Under the pieces are notes generated by a model. The model had not been told where the DNA came from and did no database searches. It saw only the letters and a list, made by a program, of their open reading frames with translations. 64,000 nucleotides of DNA from assembly GCF_009711265.1 (NCBI RefSeq), contig NZ_WMII01000012.1, positions 1 through 64,000 of the forward strand, given 5' to 3'. A program made the translations under genes and the position numbers. This document shows, in pieces, positions 17,909 through 26,896 of this stretch. Numbering within the stretch: position 1 is the first letter of the stretch; every line of letters begins with the position of its first letter. This stretch comes from Paracoccus shanxieyensis. GTDB taxonomy: Bacteria > Pseudomonadota > Alphaproteobacteria > Rhodobacterales > Rhodobacteraceae.

Positions 17909-18582
17909 CCGCCCGCCTGCCCCTGATGATCTTTGCGGCAGGCAAGGGCACGCGCATGGCGCCGCTGACCGACGTGACGCCGAAGCCCTTGATCCGGGTC
18001 GGCGGTCAGACGCTGCTGGACCGCGCGCTGGATCTGGGCCGCAGCGCGGGCGTCGGGCGCGTGGTGGTGAACACGCATCACCTTGGCGGACAGATCGTGA
18101 TGCATCTGGCGGGGTCGGGGGTCGCGATCTCGGATGAAGGCGATGCGCTGCTGGAAACCGGAGGGGGGCTGCGCAAGGCGCTGCCTTTGCTGGGGCCGGG
18201 GCCGGTCATCACGATGAACCCGGATGTGGTCTGGACCGGGGCCAATCCCGTCGCGGCGCTGATCTCGGCATGGCGCGACGACATGGACGCGTTGCTGATG
18301 CTGGTGCCTTTGGCGCAGACGCATGGGCGGCAGGGCGGCGGGGATTTCAGCCTTGATCCCTCGGGCCGCCTGATCCGCAAGGGCGGTCTGGTCTATGGCG
18401 GGGCGCAGATCATCCGGCCCGACCGGCTGGACCGGATTGCCGAGGATGCGTTTTCCCTGAACCGGCTGTGGGATCTGATGATCGCGGATGGCCGCGCCTT
18501 CGGCATCCTGCATCCCGGCCAATGGTGCGATGTGGGCCGCCCCGACTGCATCCCCCTGGCCGAAAGGCTGCTGAATGGCTGA
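17905..18582 (+). CDS. murU: N-acetylmuramate-1-phosphate uridylyltransferase MurU
   Basis: 225 aa nucleotidyltransferase with AAGKGTRMAPLTDVTPKPLI at the N-terminus and METGGG-type ALLETGGGLRKAL, and MNPDVVW supplying the metal-binding Asp. MurU makes UDP-MurNAc from MurNAc-1-phosphate, the step after AmgK in the fosfomycin-bypassing recycling route. It overlaps tsaE-amgK by 4 bp and addB by 8 bp. Confidence 0.9.
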   Translation: MTARLPLMIFAAGKGTRMAPLTDVTPKPLIRVGGQTLLDRALDLGRSAGVGRVVVNTHHLGGQIVMHLAGSGVAISDEGDALLETGGGLRKALPLLGPGPVITMNPDVVWTGANPVAALISAWRDDMDALLMLVPLAQTHGRQGGGDFSLDPSGRLIRKGGLVYGGAQIIRPDRLDRIAEDAFSLNRLWDLMIADGRAFGILHPGQWCDVGRPDCIPLAERLLNG

Positions 18583-21517
18583 GGACTGGCGCAATGGCGT
18601 CTTTGCCCTGCCCTGCGGCGCCGATTTCCCCGGCGCCTTTGCCGACGGCCTGATTGCCCGGATGCGCCACCGCCCGCCGCAGGACATGGCGCGGGTGACG
18701 GTCTTTGCCAATTCCGGCCAATCCCTGCTGGCGCTGCGCGATGCGCTGATCTGGCGCGGCCCGCTGCTCCTGCCGCAATTGCGGCTGCTGGCCGATCTGG
18801 GCGGCGGCGGCGCGACGGCACCCTTGGCGCGGCGGCTGGAACTGGGCCGCCTGATCGACGCCGCGCTGCGCGCGCAGCCGGATCTGGCGCAGGGGCAATC
18901 GGTGCCGGAACTGGCGACCTCGCTGGCCGGGCTGATGGCCGAGATGCAGCTTGAAGGGCTGGACGCCGCCGCGCTGGAGCGCATCGACGCGGGCGATCAC
19001 GCCCAGCATTGGGGCCGCGCGCTGGCATTCCTGAAAATCGCCGCCGGATATTACCTGACCGACCCGCCGCAGGACCGCGAAGCCCGCCAGCGGGCCGAGG
19101 CCGAACGGCTGGCCGCCGCATGGGCGCGGGGCGAGGGCTTGCCGCAGGATCCGGTGATCGTTGCGGGCTCGACCGGCTCGCATGGGGCGACGCGCGATTT
19201 CATGCAGGCGGTGGCGCGCCTGCCGCTGGGGGCGGTGGTGCTGCCGGGCTATGATCCCGATCTGCCCGCCGCCGTCTGGCAGGGGCTTGAGACGACCGAG
19301 GATCACCCGCAGGCCCGCCACGCGCCCTTTGTGCGCGATTTCGGCCCGCTGCCCGAATGGGTGCATGGCACCGCGCCCGATCCGGCAAGGAACCGCCTGA
19401 TCTCGCTGGCGCTGCGGCCCGCGCCGGTCACCGATCAATGGATCGACGAAGGCCCGCATCTGGGCGATCTGATCCCCGCCACCCAGCACCTGACCCTGCT
19501 TGAGGCCGAACAGCCCGGCGAGGAAGCCGAGGCCATCGCCCTTGTCATCCGCGAGGCGGTGCAGCGCAGCCAGCCCGTCACCCTGATCGCCGCCGACCGG
19601 ATGCTGACGCGGCGGGTGCAATCGGCGCTGGACCGCTGGACCATCATTCCCGACGACTCGGCGGGGCAGCCCCTGCCGCTGACCGCGCCGGGGCTGTTTC
19701 TGCGCCATGTCGCGGATCTGTACGGCGCCGAGCTGATGATAGACGGCCTGCTGGTGCTGCTGAAACATCCGGTGACCGCGACCGGACTGGGCGCGGAATA
19801 CCGCCGCCAGCACAACCGCCACACCCGCGATCTGGAATTGCGGCTGCGCAAGCGCGGCCCGGCCTTCCCGGATGGCGATGCGCTGCGCGACTGGGCCAGC
19901 CGTGGCGACGAACACAGCAAGCCATGGGGCCTTTGGCTGGCCGGGCTGCTGGACCGCATCGTGCCCTTGGCGGCGGATAAGGGCCCGCGCCCGCTGGCGG
20001 CGCGTCTGGCCGATCTGCGCGCGCTGGCGCAGGATCTGGCGGCGGGTCCGACGGGCGATGCCGAGGCGTCCGAGCTGTGGGCCAAGGCCTCGGGCGATCA
20101 GGCCCGCGCCACGCTGGATCATCTGCAAAGCCATGCGTCCTTGGGACATGACCTGCGCGCGGGCGAGTTCCGCGACCTGCTGTATACGCAATTGCAGGGC
20201 GGCGCGGTGCGGCAGGATGTGGCCTCGCACGCGCTGGTGCGGTTCCGTGGCCCGCGCGAGGCCCGGACCGAGGCCGTGGGTGCGGCGGCCGGTCTTGTCA
20301 TCCTTGCCGGTTTGAACGAAGGCGGATGGCCGCAGGCGCTGCCGCCCGATCCATGGCTGTCGCGGCCCATGCGCAGTGCCGCCGGTCTGACTCTGCCCGA
20401 ACGGCAGGTGGGGCTGGCCGCGCATGACTTTCAGCAGGCGGTGGGGGCCGGGCAGGTGATCCTGTCGCGCGCGCATCGCGATGCCGATGCCGAAACCATC
20501 CCCTCGCGCTGGCTGAACCGGCTGGTGAACCTGCTGGGCGGCCTGCCCGATCAGAACGGCAGACAGGCGCTGGCCCAGATGCGGGCGCGCGGGCAGGTCT
20601 GGCTGGATCTGGCCGCAGCGCAAGCCAGGCCGCGTCACGCGCTGGCCCCGGCGCGCCGCCCCTCGCCCATTCCGCCCTCGCCCGCGCTGGCGCAGATGTC
20701 GGTGACCGAGGTCAGAACGCTGATCCGCGACCCCTATGCCGTCTATGCCCGCCGCGTGCTGGGCCTGAATGCGCTGGACCCGCTGCGGCCCGAACCCGAT
20801 GCCGCCGACCGGGGCAATGCGCTGCATGACATCATGGACCAGTTCCTGACCACCCTGCCCAACGACCCGGAAACGCCGCAGGCGATGCAGGCGCGGCTGC
20901 TGGCGATCACCGACGCGGTGCTGGCGCGCGATGTGCCATGGCCCTCGGCCCGGCTGTTCTGGCGCGCACGCATCGCAGCGGTCGCAGACCGGCTGATGAC
21001 GGACGAGGCCGCGCGCCTGACCCAAGGCCGTCCCGTGGTGGTCGAGGAACGCGGCAAGCTGCCGGTCCCCGGCTTTCAGTTCGCCCTGACCGCCAAGCCC
21101 GACCGGCTGGACCTGCTGGGCGACGGGCGGGTGCAGGTCTATGACTACAAGTCCGGCAAGCCTCCGACCGACAAGCAGATCGCCCATTTCGACAAGCAGT
21201 TGCCGCTGGAGGCCGCGATGGTCGAACAGGGTGCGTTCGGCCGCATCGGCCCGGTCCCCGTGGCGGGCATCAGCTATATCCAGCTGGGCGGCGAAGGAAA
21301 AACCGAGGCGCGCGATTTCGGCCCCGGTTACGCGCAAGAGACATGGGCAGGCTTCGTCGACCTGATCCGCCGCTATCTGCTGGGCGAGCGCGGCTTTACC
21401 GCCCGGCTGGCGATGGAGCGCAGCGATCATGCCAGCGATTACGACCACCTGTCGCGGCATGGCGAATGGGATACGACCGAACCCGCCACCCCCGAAAGGT
21501 TCCCCGAAGATGGATGA
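18575..21517 (+). CDS. addB: Double-strand break repair nuclease AddB
   Basis: 980 aa. The alphaproteobacterial AddB type: inactive helicase-like N-terminal half, then a C-terminal RecB-like nuclease with VQVYDYKSGKPPT (catalytic D-x-K). RGNALHDIMDQF matches the start of the nuclease domain. The only cysteine I see is Cys14, so the four-cysteine iron-sulfur staple of Bacillus AddB is absent. It partners AddA in processing broken DNA ends for RecA. The stop overlaps the addA start by 8 bp. Confidence 0.93.
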   Translation: MAEDWRNGVFALPCGADFPGAFADGLIARMRHRPPQDMARVTVFANSGQSLLALRDALIWRGPLLLPQLRLLADLGGGGATAPLARRLELGRLIDAALRAQPDLAQGQSVPELATSLAGLMAEMQLEGLDAAALERIDAGDHAQHWGRALAFLKIAAGYYLTDPPQDREARQRAEAERLAAAWARGEGLPQDPVIVAGSTGSHGATRDFMQAVARLPLGAVVLPGYDPDLPAAVWQGLETTEDHPQARHAPFVRDFGPLPEWVHGTAPDPARNRLISLALRPAPVTDQWIDEGPHLGDLIPATQHLTLLEAEQPGEEAEAIALVIREAVQRSQPVTLIAADRMLTRRVQSALDRWTIIPDDSAGQPLPLTAPGLFLRHVADLYGAELMIDGLLVLLKHPVTATGLGAEYRRQHNRHTRDLELRLRKRGPAFPDGDALRDWASRGDEHSKPWGLWLAGLLDRIVPLAADKGPRPLAARLADLRALAQDLAAGPTGDAEASELWAKASGDQARATLDHLQSHASLGHDLRAGEFRDLLYTQLQGGAVRQDVASHALVRFRGPREARTEAVGAAAGLVILAGLNEGGWPQALPPDPWLSRPMRSAAGLTLPERQVGLAAHDFQQAVGAGQVILSRAHRDADAETIPSRWLNRLVNLLGGLPDQNGRQALAQMRARGQVWLDLAAAQARPRHALAPARRPSPIPPSPALAQMSVTEVRTLIRDPYAVYARRVLGLNALDPLRPEPDAADRGNALHDIMDQFLTTLPNDPETPQAMQARLLAITDAVLARDVPWPSARLFWRARIAAVADRLMTDEAARLTQGRPVVVEERGKLPVPGFQFALTAKPDRLDLLGDGRVQVYDYKSGKPPTDKQIAHFDKQLPLEAAMVEQGAFGRIGPVPVAGISYIQLGGEGKTEARDFGPGYAQETWAGFVDLIRRYLLGERGFTARLAMERSDHASDYDHLSRHGEWDTTEPATPERFPEDG

Positions 21518-24500
21518 GGCGACACTGGCACAGGTCCGGGCCGCCGATCCGGTGCGCTCGACATGGCTGACGGCCAATGCGGGCTCGGGCAAGACGCGGG
21601 TGCTGACCGATCGCGTGGCGCGGCTGCTTTTGGCCGGAACCGCGCCGGAAAAGATCCTGTGCCTGACCTATACCAAGGCGGCGGCGACCGAGATGCAGAA
21701 CCGGCTGCTGCAACGGCTGGGCAAATGGGCGATGCTGCCCGAACCCGATCTGCGCGACGAACTGGCGCGTCTGGGCGAAGGCTCCGCGCCCGATCTGCCC
21801 GCCGCGCGGCGGCTGTTTGCCCGCGCGATCGAGGCGCCGGGCGGGCTGAAGGTCCAGACCATCCACAGCTTCTGCGCCGGTGTCCTGCGCCGCTTTCCCA
21901 TCGAGGCGGGCGTGCCGCATGGCTTTACCGAACTGGACGACCGCCGCGCCGCCCTGATCCGCGCGCAGATCATCGAGGATATGGCCAGGGACGATCACCC
22001 GGCCCTGCAAGACCTGCTGACGCTGCATTCGGGCGAAAACCTTGACGCGTTCCTTGCCGGTCTGCGGGGGTTCGATGCCCCGGCAGACCGGGACGCCGTT
22101 CTGGCGATCTGCGGGCTGCATCCGGGCGAAACACTGCCGGATCTGCTGGCGCGGACCTTTGCCGAAGGTCTGGCGGTGATCCCGGCGATGATCCCGCATC
22201 TGCTGAAAAGCGGCACGAACGATCAGAAGGCGGCGGCGAAGCTGGCGACAGGCAACTGGACCGCCCCCGGCGTGGCGGAGCTGGCGATCCTTGAAGGCGT
22301 GTTGCTGACCGGCGCGGGGGCGAAAGACCCCTTCACCGCCAAATATGACAGCTTCCCGGCCAAGGCCCTGCGCACCGGCCCCTGCGCCGAGATGCTGGAG
22401 GATCTGGCGGCGCTGATGGCCGCCGTGGAAAGCGCCCGCCCGCGCCGCATCGCGCTGGCCCATGCCGACCGCACCCTGGCGCTGCATCGGTTCGGCCATG
22501 CGTTCCTTGGCCTTTACCGCGCGCAGAAATCGGCGGGCGGCTTTCTGGATTTCGACGATCTGATCGACCGCACCGCGCGGCTTTTGTCGGAAAACAGCAT
22601 GGCGCAATGGGTGCTGTTCCGGCTGGATGGCGGCATCGACCATATCCTCGTCGACGAGGCGCAGGATACCAGCCCGGCGCAATGGCAGGTGATCCAGCGG
22701 CTGACGGATGAATTCACCTCGGGGGATGGCGCGCGGGGCGGGCGCAGCCTGTTCGTGGTGGGCGATCCGAAACAGTCGATCTATTCCTTTCAGGGCGCCG
22801 ATATCGCCGTTTTCGAGGAACGCCGCGCGGGCTTTGCCGCCGCCTTCGATGCGGTGCAGAACCCGATGCAGGTGCTGGAACTGCGCCACAGCTTCCGGTC
22901 CTCGACCGCGATCCTGTCTCTGGTCGATCAGGTCTTTGCAGGCGACGCGGCACAGGGTCTGGGCGATCCGCCGCAGCACCGCGCCTTTCGCACCACGATG
23001 CCGGGGCGCGTCGATCTGTGGCCGGTGGTGCCCAAGCCCGACAAGCCCGAACCCGGCGACTGGACCGATCCGATCGACCAGCCTGCGGAAAATTCGGAAA
23101 CCACGCAGCTGGCCCGCGCCATTGCGCGCGGCATCCGCGACATGCTGGGCACGCCGATATTCGACGCCAAGCGCGGGGCGGTGCGGCGGGTGCGGGCGGG
23201 GGATGTGCTGATCCTCGTGCAGCGCCGCTCGGACCTGTTTGCGGAAATCATCGCGGCGCTGAAGGCGGACAATCTGCCTGTCGCCGGGGCCGACCGTCTG
23301 AAGCTGGCGGGCGAACTGGCCGTGCGCGACATCCGCGCCGTCCTGTCGGTGCTGGCCACGCCCGAGGACGATCTGTCGCTGGCCGCAGCCCTGCGCTCGC
23401 CGCTGTTCGGGCTGACCGAGGCGCAGCTTTACCGTCTGGCCTCGGGGCGGACCGGAGAATATCTGTGGCGGCGGCTGCGGGAATCCGGCTATCGCCACGC
23501 GGTCGAACTGCTGTCCGATCTGATGGGCCAGACCGGCTTCATGCGTCCCTATGACCTGATCCAGCGGCTGCTGATCCGCCATAACGGCCGCGAAAACCTG
23601 CTGGCGCGGCTGGGGCCGGAAGCGGTGGATGGCATCGACGAATTGCTGTCGCAGGCGCTCAGCTATGAATCGGGCGAAACCCCCAGCCTGACCGGCTTTC
23701 TGGTCTGGCTGGCGGGCGATGATGTCGAGGTGCGCCGCCAGCCCGGCACGGCCACGGATGAGGGCGAGGGGCTGATCCGCGTCATGACGGTGCATGGCTC
23801 GAAGGGTCTGGAAAGCCCCATCGTCATCATGCCCGACGCCGCCAAGCGCCGCCCGCCCCGCGAAGGCGCGGTGCTGGCCGGCCCCGACGGCGTGGCGCTG
23901 TGGCGCGGGCGCAAGGGCGAACGCCCCGATCTGGTCGAGGATCTGGCCGCCTATCAGACCCAGCGCCAGTTGCAGGAACGCAAGCGGCTGCTTTATGTCG
24001 GGCTGACGCGCGCGGAAAGCTGGCTGATCGTGGCCGCGGCGGGCGAAACGGACCCCGACAGCTGGCACGGCATGGTCGAGGCGGGCTTTGGCCGCAGCGA
24101 TCTGGTCGAAACCCGCCTGCCCGCAAGCGGGGGAGGCGAGATCCGGCGGCTGGATTTCGGCGACTGGCCAGCCGATGCGCCGCAGGCTTTGGTCATGAAA
24201 CCCAAGGCGGTCGACATGCCCGACTGGATCCACCATCCGCCGCCGCCCGCGCCGGAAAAGCGCCGTCCGGTGGCAGCGACGGGGCTGGGCGGCGCCAAGG
24301 TCATGGCCGGTGCGGGCGAGGGCGATGCGCAGGCCGCCATGCTGTTCGGCACTCGGCTGCATCTGCTGATGGAGCATCTGCCGGGCCGCGACCCGGACCA
24401 GTGGCCGGATATCGCCCGCGACGTTCTGTCGGGGGCCGAAGGTGGCCTGCCCGAGGCCGCGGCACTGGCGGGCCTGCTGGACGAGGCGCGCCAGATCCTG

Positions 24501-24872
24501 ACCGCTCCGGCGCTGGCCGAGGTCTTTGATCTGCCAGACGGCGCGCAGGTGATGCAGGAAATTGCCCTGACCGCGCCCATTCCCGGTGTGGGGATGCTGT
24601 GGGGCAAGATCGACCGGCTGGTCATTCAGGGCGACCGCGTCCTGGCCGTCGATTACAAGTCGAACCGCGACGTGCCCGATGCCCCGCAGGCCACGCCCTT
24701 GGGCGTGCTGCGGCAGATGGCCGCCTATCGCGCGGCCCTTGCGCAGATCTTTCCCGGCCACAGGATAGAGGCCGCGATCCTGTGGACCGCAACCCGCAGC
24801 CTGATGCCTTTGCCCGCCGCGCTGATGGATGACACGATGGCGGGTCTTGACCCCACCGGGCCTCGTGCCTAG
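21510..24872 (+). CDS. addA: Double-strand break repair helicase-nuclease AddA
   Basis: 1120 aa from the ATG at 21510. UvrD/Rep-type helicase motifs are in order: ANAGSGKTRVLTDRV (Walker A), TIHSFCAGVLRRFP, LVDEAQDTSPAQWQ (Walker B, DEAQD), VGDPKQSIYSFQGAD, MTVHGSKGLESPIVIMPD and YVGLTRAE. A C-terminal RecB-family nuclease has RLHLLMEHLP and VLAVDYKSNRDVP. It is the motor and one nuclease of the AddAB complex. trxA follows after 59 bp. Confidence 0.95.
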   Translation: MDEATLAQVRAADPVRSTWLTANAGSGKTRVLTDRVARLLLAGTAPEKILCLTYTKAAATEMQNRLLQRLGKWAMLPEPDLRDELARLGEGSAPDLPAARRLFARAIEAPGGLKVQTIHSFCAGVLRRFPIEAGVPHGFTELDDRRAALIRAQIIEDMARDDHPALQDLLTLHSGENLDAFLAGLRGFDAPADRDAVLAICGLHPGETLPDLLARTFAEGLAVIPAMIPHLLKSGTNDQKAAAKLATGNWTAPGVAELAILEGVLLTGAGAKDPFTAKYDSFPAKALRTGPCAEMLEDLAALMAAVESARPRRIALAHADRTLALHRFGHAFLGLYRAQKSAGGFLDFDDLIDRTARLLSENSMAQWVLFRLDGGIDHILVDEAQDTSPAQWQVIQRLTDEFTSGDGARGGRSLFVVGDPKQSIYSFQGADIAVFEERRAGFAAAFDAVQNPMQVLELRHSFRSSTAILSLVDQVFAGDAAQGLGDPPQHRAFRTTMPGRVDLWPVVPKPDKPEPGDWTDPIDQPAENSETTQLARAIARGIRDMLGTPIFDAKRGAVRRVRAGDVLILVQRRSDLFAEIIAALKADNLPVAGADRLKLAGELAVRDIRAVLSVLATPEDDLSLAAALRSPLFGLTEAQLYRLASGRTGEYLWRRLRESGYRHAVELLSDLMGQTGFMRPYDLIQRLLIRHNGRENLLARLGPEAVDGIDELLSQALSYESGETPSLTGFLVWLAGDDVEVRRQPGTATDEGEGLIRVMTVHGSKGLESPIVIMPDAAKRRPPREGAVLAGPDGVALWRGRKGERPDLVEDLAAYQTQRQLQERKRLLYVGLTRAESWLIVAAAGETDPDSWHGMVEAGFGRSDLVETRLPASGGGEIRRLDFGDWPADAPQALVMKPKAVDMPDWIHHPPPPAPEKRRPVAATGLGGAKVMAGAGEGDAQAAMLFGTRLHLLMEHLPGRDPDQWPDIARDVLSGAEGGLPEAAALAGLLDEARQILTAPALAEVFDLPDGAQVMQEIALTAPIPGVGMLWGKIDRLVIQGDRVLAVDYKSNRDVPDAPQATPLGVLRQMAAYRAALAQIFPGHRIEAAILWTATRSLMPLPAALMDDTMAGLDPTGPRA

Positions 24873-24931
24873 CTGTTTCATGACAATCCTGCCGGTTTTA
24901 CTTGTCCCGGCGCATCGCAGGAGTTTCCCTT

Positions 24932-25252
24932 ATGGCAACCCAACCCGTTACTGACGCCCAGTTCGACGCCGAAGTCCGCCAGTCCGCCACCCCCGTCGTG
25001 GTCGATTTCTGGGCCGAATGGTGCGGTCCCTGCCGCCAGATCGGTCCGGCTTTGGAAGAACTGGCCGCCGAATATGGCGACAAGGTGAAGATCGTCAAAG
25101 TCAACGTGGACGAAAATCCCGAAAGCCCGGCCGCCCTTGGCGTGCGCGGCATCCCGGCGCTGTTCCTGTTTAAGGATGGCGAGGTCGTGTCCAACAAGAT
25201 CGGCGCCGCGCCCAAGGCCGCGCTGAAGGCATGGATCGATTCCGAGATCTGA
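24932..25252 (+). CDS. trxA: Thioredoxin
   Basis: 106 aa with the active site [14 protein letters not shown] and a cis-proline region [11 protein letters not shown]. It is the general disulfide reductase for ribonucleotide reductase, peroxiredoxins and Met-sulfoxide reductases. The ATG at 24932 has GCAGGAG upstream; the frame extends ten codons further but without family similarity. In alphaproteobacteria trxA often follows addA, as here. Confidence 0.95.
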   Translation: MATQPVTDAQFDAEVRQSATPVVVDFWAEWCGPCRQIGPALEELAAEYGDKVKIVKVNVDENPESPAALGVRGIPALFLFKDGEVVSNKIGAAPKAALKAWIDSEI

Positions 25253-25259
25253 CGTTATT

Positions 25260-25290
25260 GGGGCGGCCGGTCAGAGCGGCCAGCCGCCCC
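25260..25290. terminator. GC-rich hairpin between convergent trxA and the next gene
   Basis: An 8-bp perfect stem (GGGGCGGC / GCCGCCCC) straddles the stop of the minus-strand gene at 25271. There is no clear T-tract on either side, so this may be a weak or shared terminator. Confidence 0.45.
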
Positions 25291-26170
25291 GGCGCATCGC
25301 TGACAGGATGCGCGTGCCCGCATCGGGCAATGTGGCGTTGATCGCCTTTTCCTGCAAAAACCAGAACAGGTAGCGGTCGAAATCCGGGCGATGGGTGTCG
25401 GCCATCTGCAAGGCTTTTTCCCCCAGATCGGCGATGTTCAGCGCGATGTGGTGAAAGTCGATCTGCGCAAACAGCACCGCAGGCTTGCCCAGCAGGAAGC
25501 CGTCGAAGGCGACGGCGCTGTTTTGGGTGACGACGAAGGCGCAGTCGCGCAGCAGCGCCATGGTGTCGCCGCCGATCCGCAGGTTCGGATAGCGTTCGGC
25601 GATGCTCTGCAGTGCGGCCAGATCCTGCGCATCATAAACCTCATTCGGATGCAGCGTCGCGACTGTCGGCCGGCCAAGCGCCGCGACCTGCTCAACCATC
25701 TTGACCGGGCTTGCGGTCTGGAAGGACCGGCAGCGGCGGATATGGCCTTGCAGCGGGATCAGGACGGCTTTGTCGTGGCGCGGAGGCGGCCCCGGCAATA
25801 CGCGGGCGCGCAGCCGTGCGGCGAAGGCGCGGGCGTTTTCTGCGTCGATCTGGTCAGGGTCGAAGCTGCTGCGCGCCACGTCGAAGCGCCAGCGCTGCGG
25901 CTGCGTCTGGATCTGCCAGAAGGGATAGTGATAGGCGCGGCGGAAGGTCAGCGCGCGGTCATGGGTCGGGGCCTCGGCATGAAACAGCGCATAGCCGTCC
26001 CGCTGCGGGGCGTCTGCGCGGGCGGCGGGGCCGGTCTGGAGCCACTCGACCCGCCAGCCCTGCGCCTGCACGGCGGCTTGCAGCACGGCCATGAAGGGAA
26101 AGCTGCCGTCGCGCGCCGTGCGCAGCATACTGCCTTCCAGATAGACGCGCAGGGTGGGAGCATTCGACAT
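25271..26170 (-). CDS. Conserved hypothetical protein, capsule-export/KpsC-like features
   Basis: 299 aa, not confidently recognised. No signal peptide or membrane helix is visible. The second half has VATLHPNEVYDAQDLAAL, RIGGDTMALLRDCAFVVTQNSAVAFDGFLLGKPAVLFA. That resembles the segment in capsule polysaccharide/Kdo transferase (KpsC/KpsS) proteins where a fixed residue set is followed by 'gfllGKPav'. A glycosyltransferase-like fold acting on a surface polysaccharide is therefore possible. It is convergent to trxA and divergent from hslV, with no glycan genes adjacent. Confidence 0.55.
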   Translation of the reverse strand: MSNAPTLRVYLEGSMLRTARDGSFPFMAVLQAAVQAQGWRVEWLQTGPAARADAPQRDGYALFHAEAPTHDRALTFRRAYHYPFWQIQTQPQRWRFDVARSSFDPDQIDAENARAFAARLRARVLPGPPPRHDKAVLIPLQGHIRRCRSFQTASPVKMVEQVAALGRPTVATLHPNEVYDAQDLAALQSIAERYPNLRIGGDTMALLRDCAFVVTQNSAVAFDGFLLGKPAVLFAQIDFHHIALNIADLGEKALQMADTHRPDFDRYLFWFLQEKAINATLPDAGTRILSAMRRGGWPL

Positions 26171-26254
26171 GCCAGCAGGCTAGCCGGGCAAGCCGGGTTG
26201 CGAAACCCCTGTGCCAGCCATATCTGACCCCTCAAGACAGAAGCGGAGGGCAGC

Positions 26255-26809
26255 ATGTCCGATGAGAAATTTCCCGGCTGGCACGGCACGACCATTCTGG
26301 CCGTGCGGCGCGCGGGCAAGGTGGTCGTCGCAGGCGACGGTCAGGTCAGCGTTGGCCAGACGGTGATGAAGGGCACGGCGCGCAAGGTGCGCCGCCTGTC
26401 GCCCGGCGGCAGCGATGTGGTGGTGGGCTTTGCCGGATCGACCGCCGATGCCTTTACCCTGCTGGAACGGCTGGAGCGGAAGCTGGAATCGGCGCCGGGC
26501 CAATTGGCGCGGGCCTGTGTCGATCTGGCCAAGGACTGGCGCATGGACAAATACCTGCGCAACCTTGAGGCCATGCTGATCGTCACCGACGGCAAGGATA
26601 TTTTCGTGGTGACCGGCGCGGGCGACGTGCTGGAGCCGGAACATGACGTGGCGGCCATCGGCTCGGGCGGGAATTACGCGCTGGCTGCGGCGCGGGGGTT
26701 GATGTCGGCGGATCTGGATGCCGAGGGCGTGGCCCGTCAGGCCATGGCGATCGCTGCCGATATCTGTGTCTATACCAATGGAAACCTGACGGTCGAGGTT
26801 CTGGGTTAA
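26255..26809 (+). CDS. hslV: ATP-dependent protease subunit HslV
   Basis: 184 aa. After a short propeptide ([11 protein letters not shown]) the catalytic N-terminal threonine of mature HslV is at residue 12, beginning [30 protein letters not shown] is the conserved core. With HslU it forms a proteasome-like ATP-dependent protease. GGAGGG precedes the ATG. A palindromic repeat separates it from hslU. Confidence 0.97.
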   Translation: MSDEKFPGWHGTTILAVRRAGKVVVAGDGQVSVGQTVMKGTARKVRRLSPGGSDVVVGFAGSTADAFTLLERLERKLESAPGQLARACVDLAKDWRMDKYLRNLEAMLIVTDGKDIFVVTGAGDVLEPEHDVAAIGSGGNYALAAARGLMSADLDAEGVARQAMAIAADICVYTNGNLTVEVLG

Positions 26810-26867
26810 GGGGGCTTTGCCCCCGTCCTGCGGACTCCCCCAAGGGTATTTGGGAAACAAGGAAACG
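26810..26867 (+). repeat. Dispersed palindromic repeat between hslV and hslU
   Basis: The element starts GGGGGC-TTT-GCCCCC, then GTCC-TGC-GGAC, then a CCCCCAAGGGTATTTGGG tail and ACAAGGAAAC. A shorter variant with the same order of blocks lies inside a flavoprotein gene near 45.1 kb. Similar GGGGC-TYTGCCCC...GTATTT sequences are, as I recall, widely scattered in Rhodobacteraceae genomes. The first palindrome could also act as an attenuating hairpin between the two protease genes. Confidence 0.7.
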
Positions 26868-26896
26868 GTTTCCCGGCAAGAAGAAAGGTTCTGAGC

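Noticed and set aside
18410..21592. 1060-aa open frame on the minus strand
   Set aside because: It is antisense to addB, whose motifs and coupled start are unambiguous. Long frames opposite genes are expected at this GC content.
21396..24881. 1161-aa open frame on the minus strand
   Set aside because: Antisense to addA; no recognisable domain and composition typical of shadow frames (rich in Arg, His, Gln).
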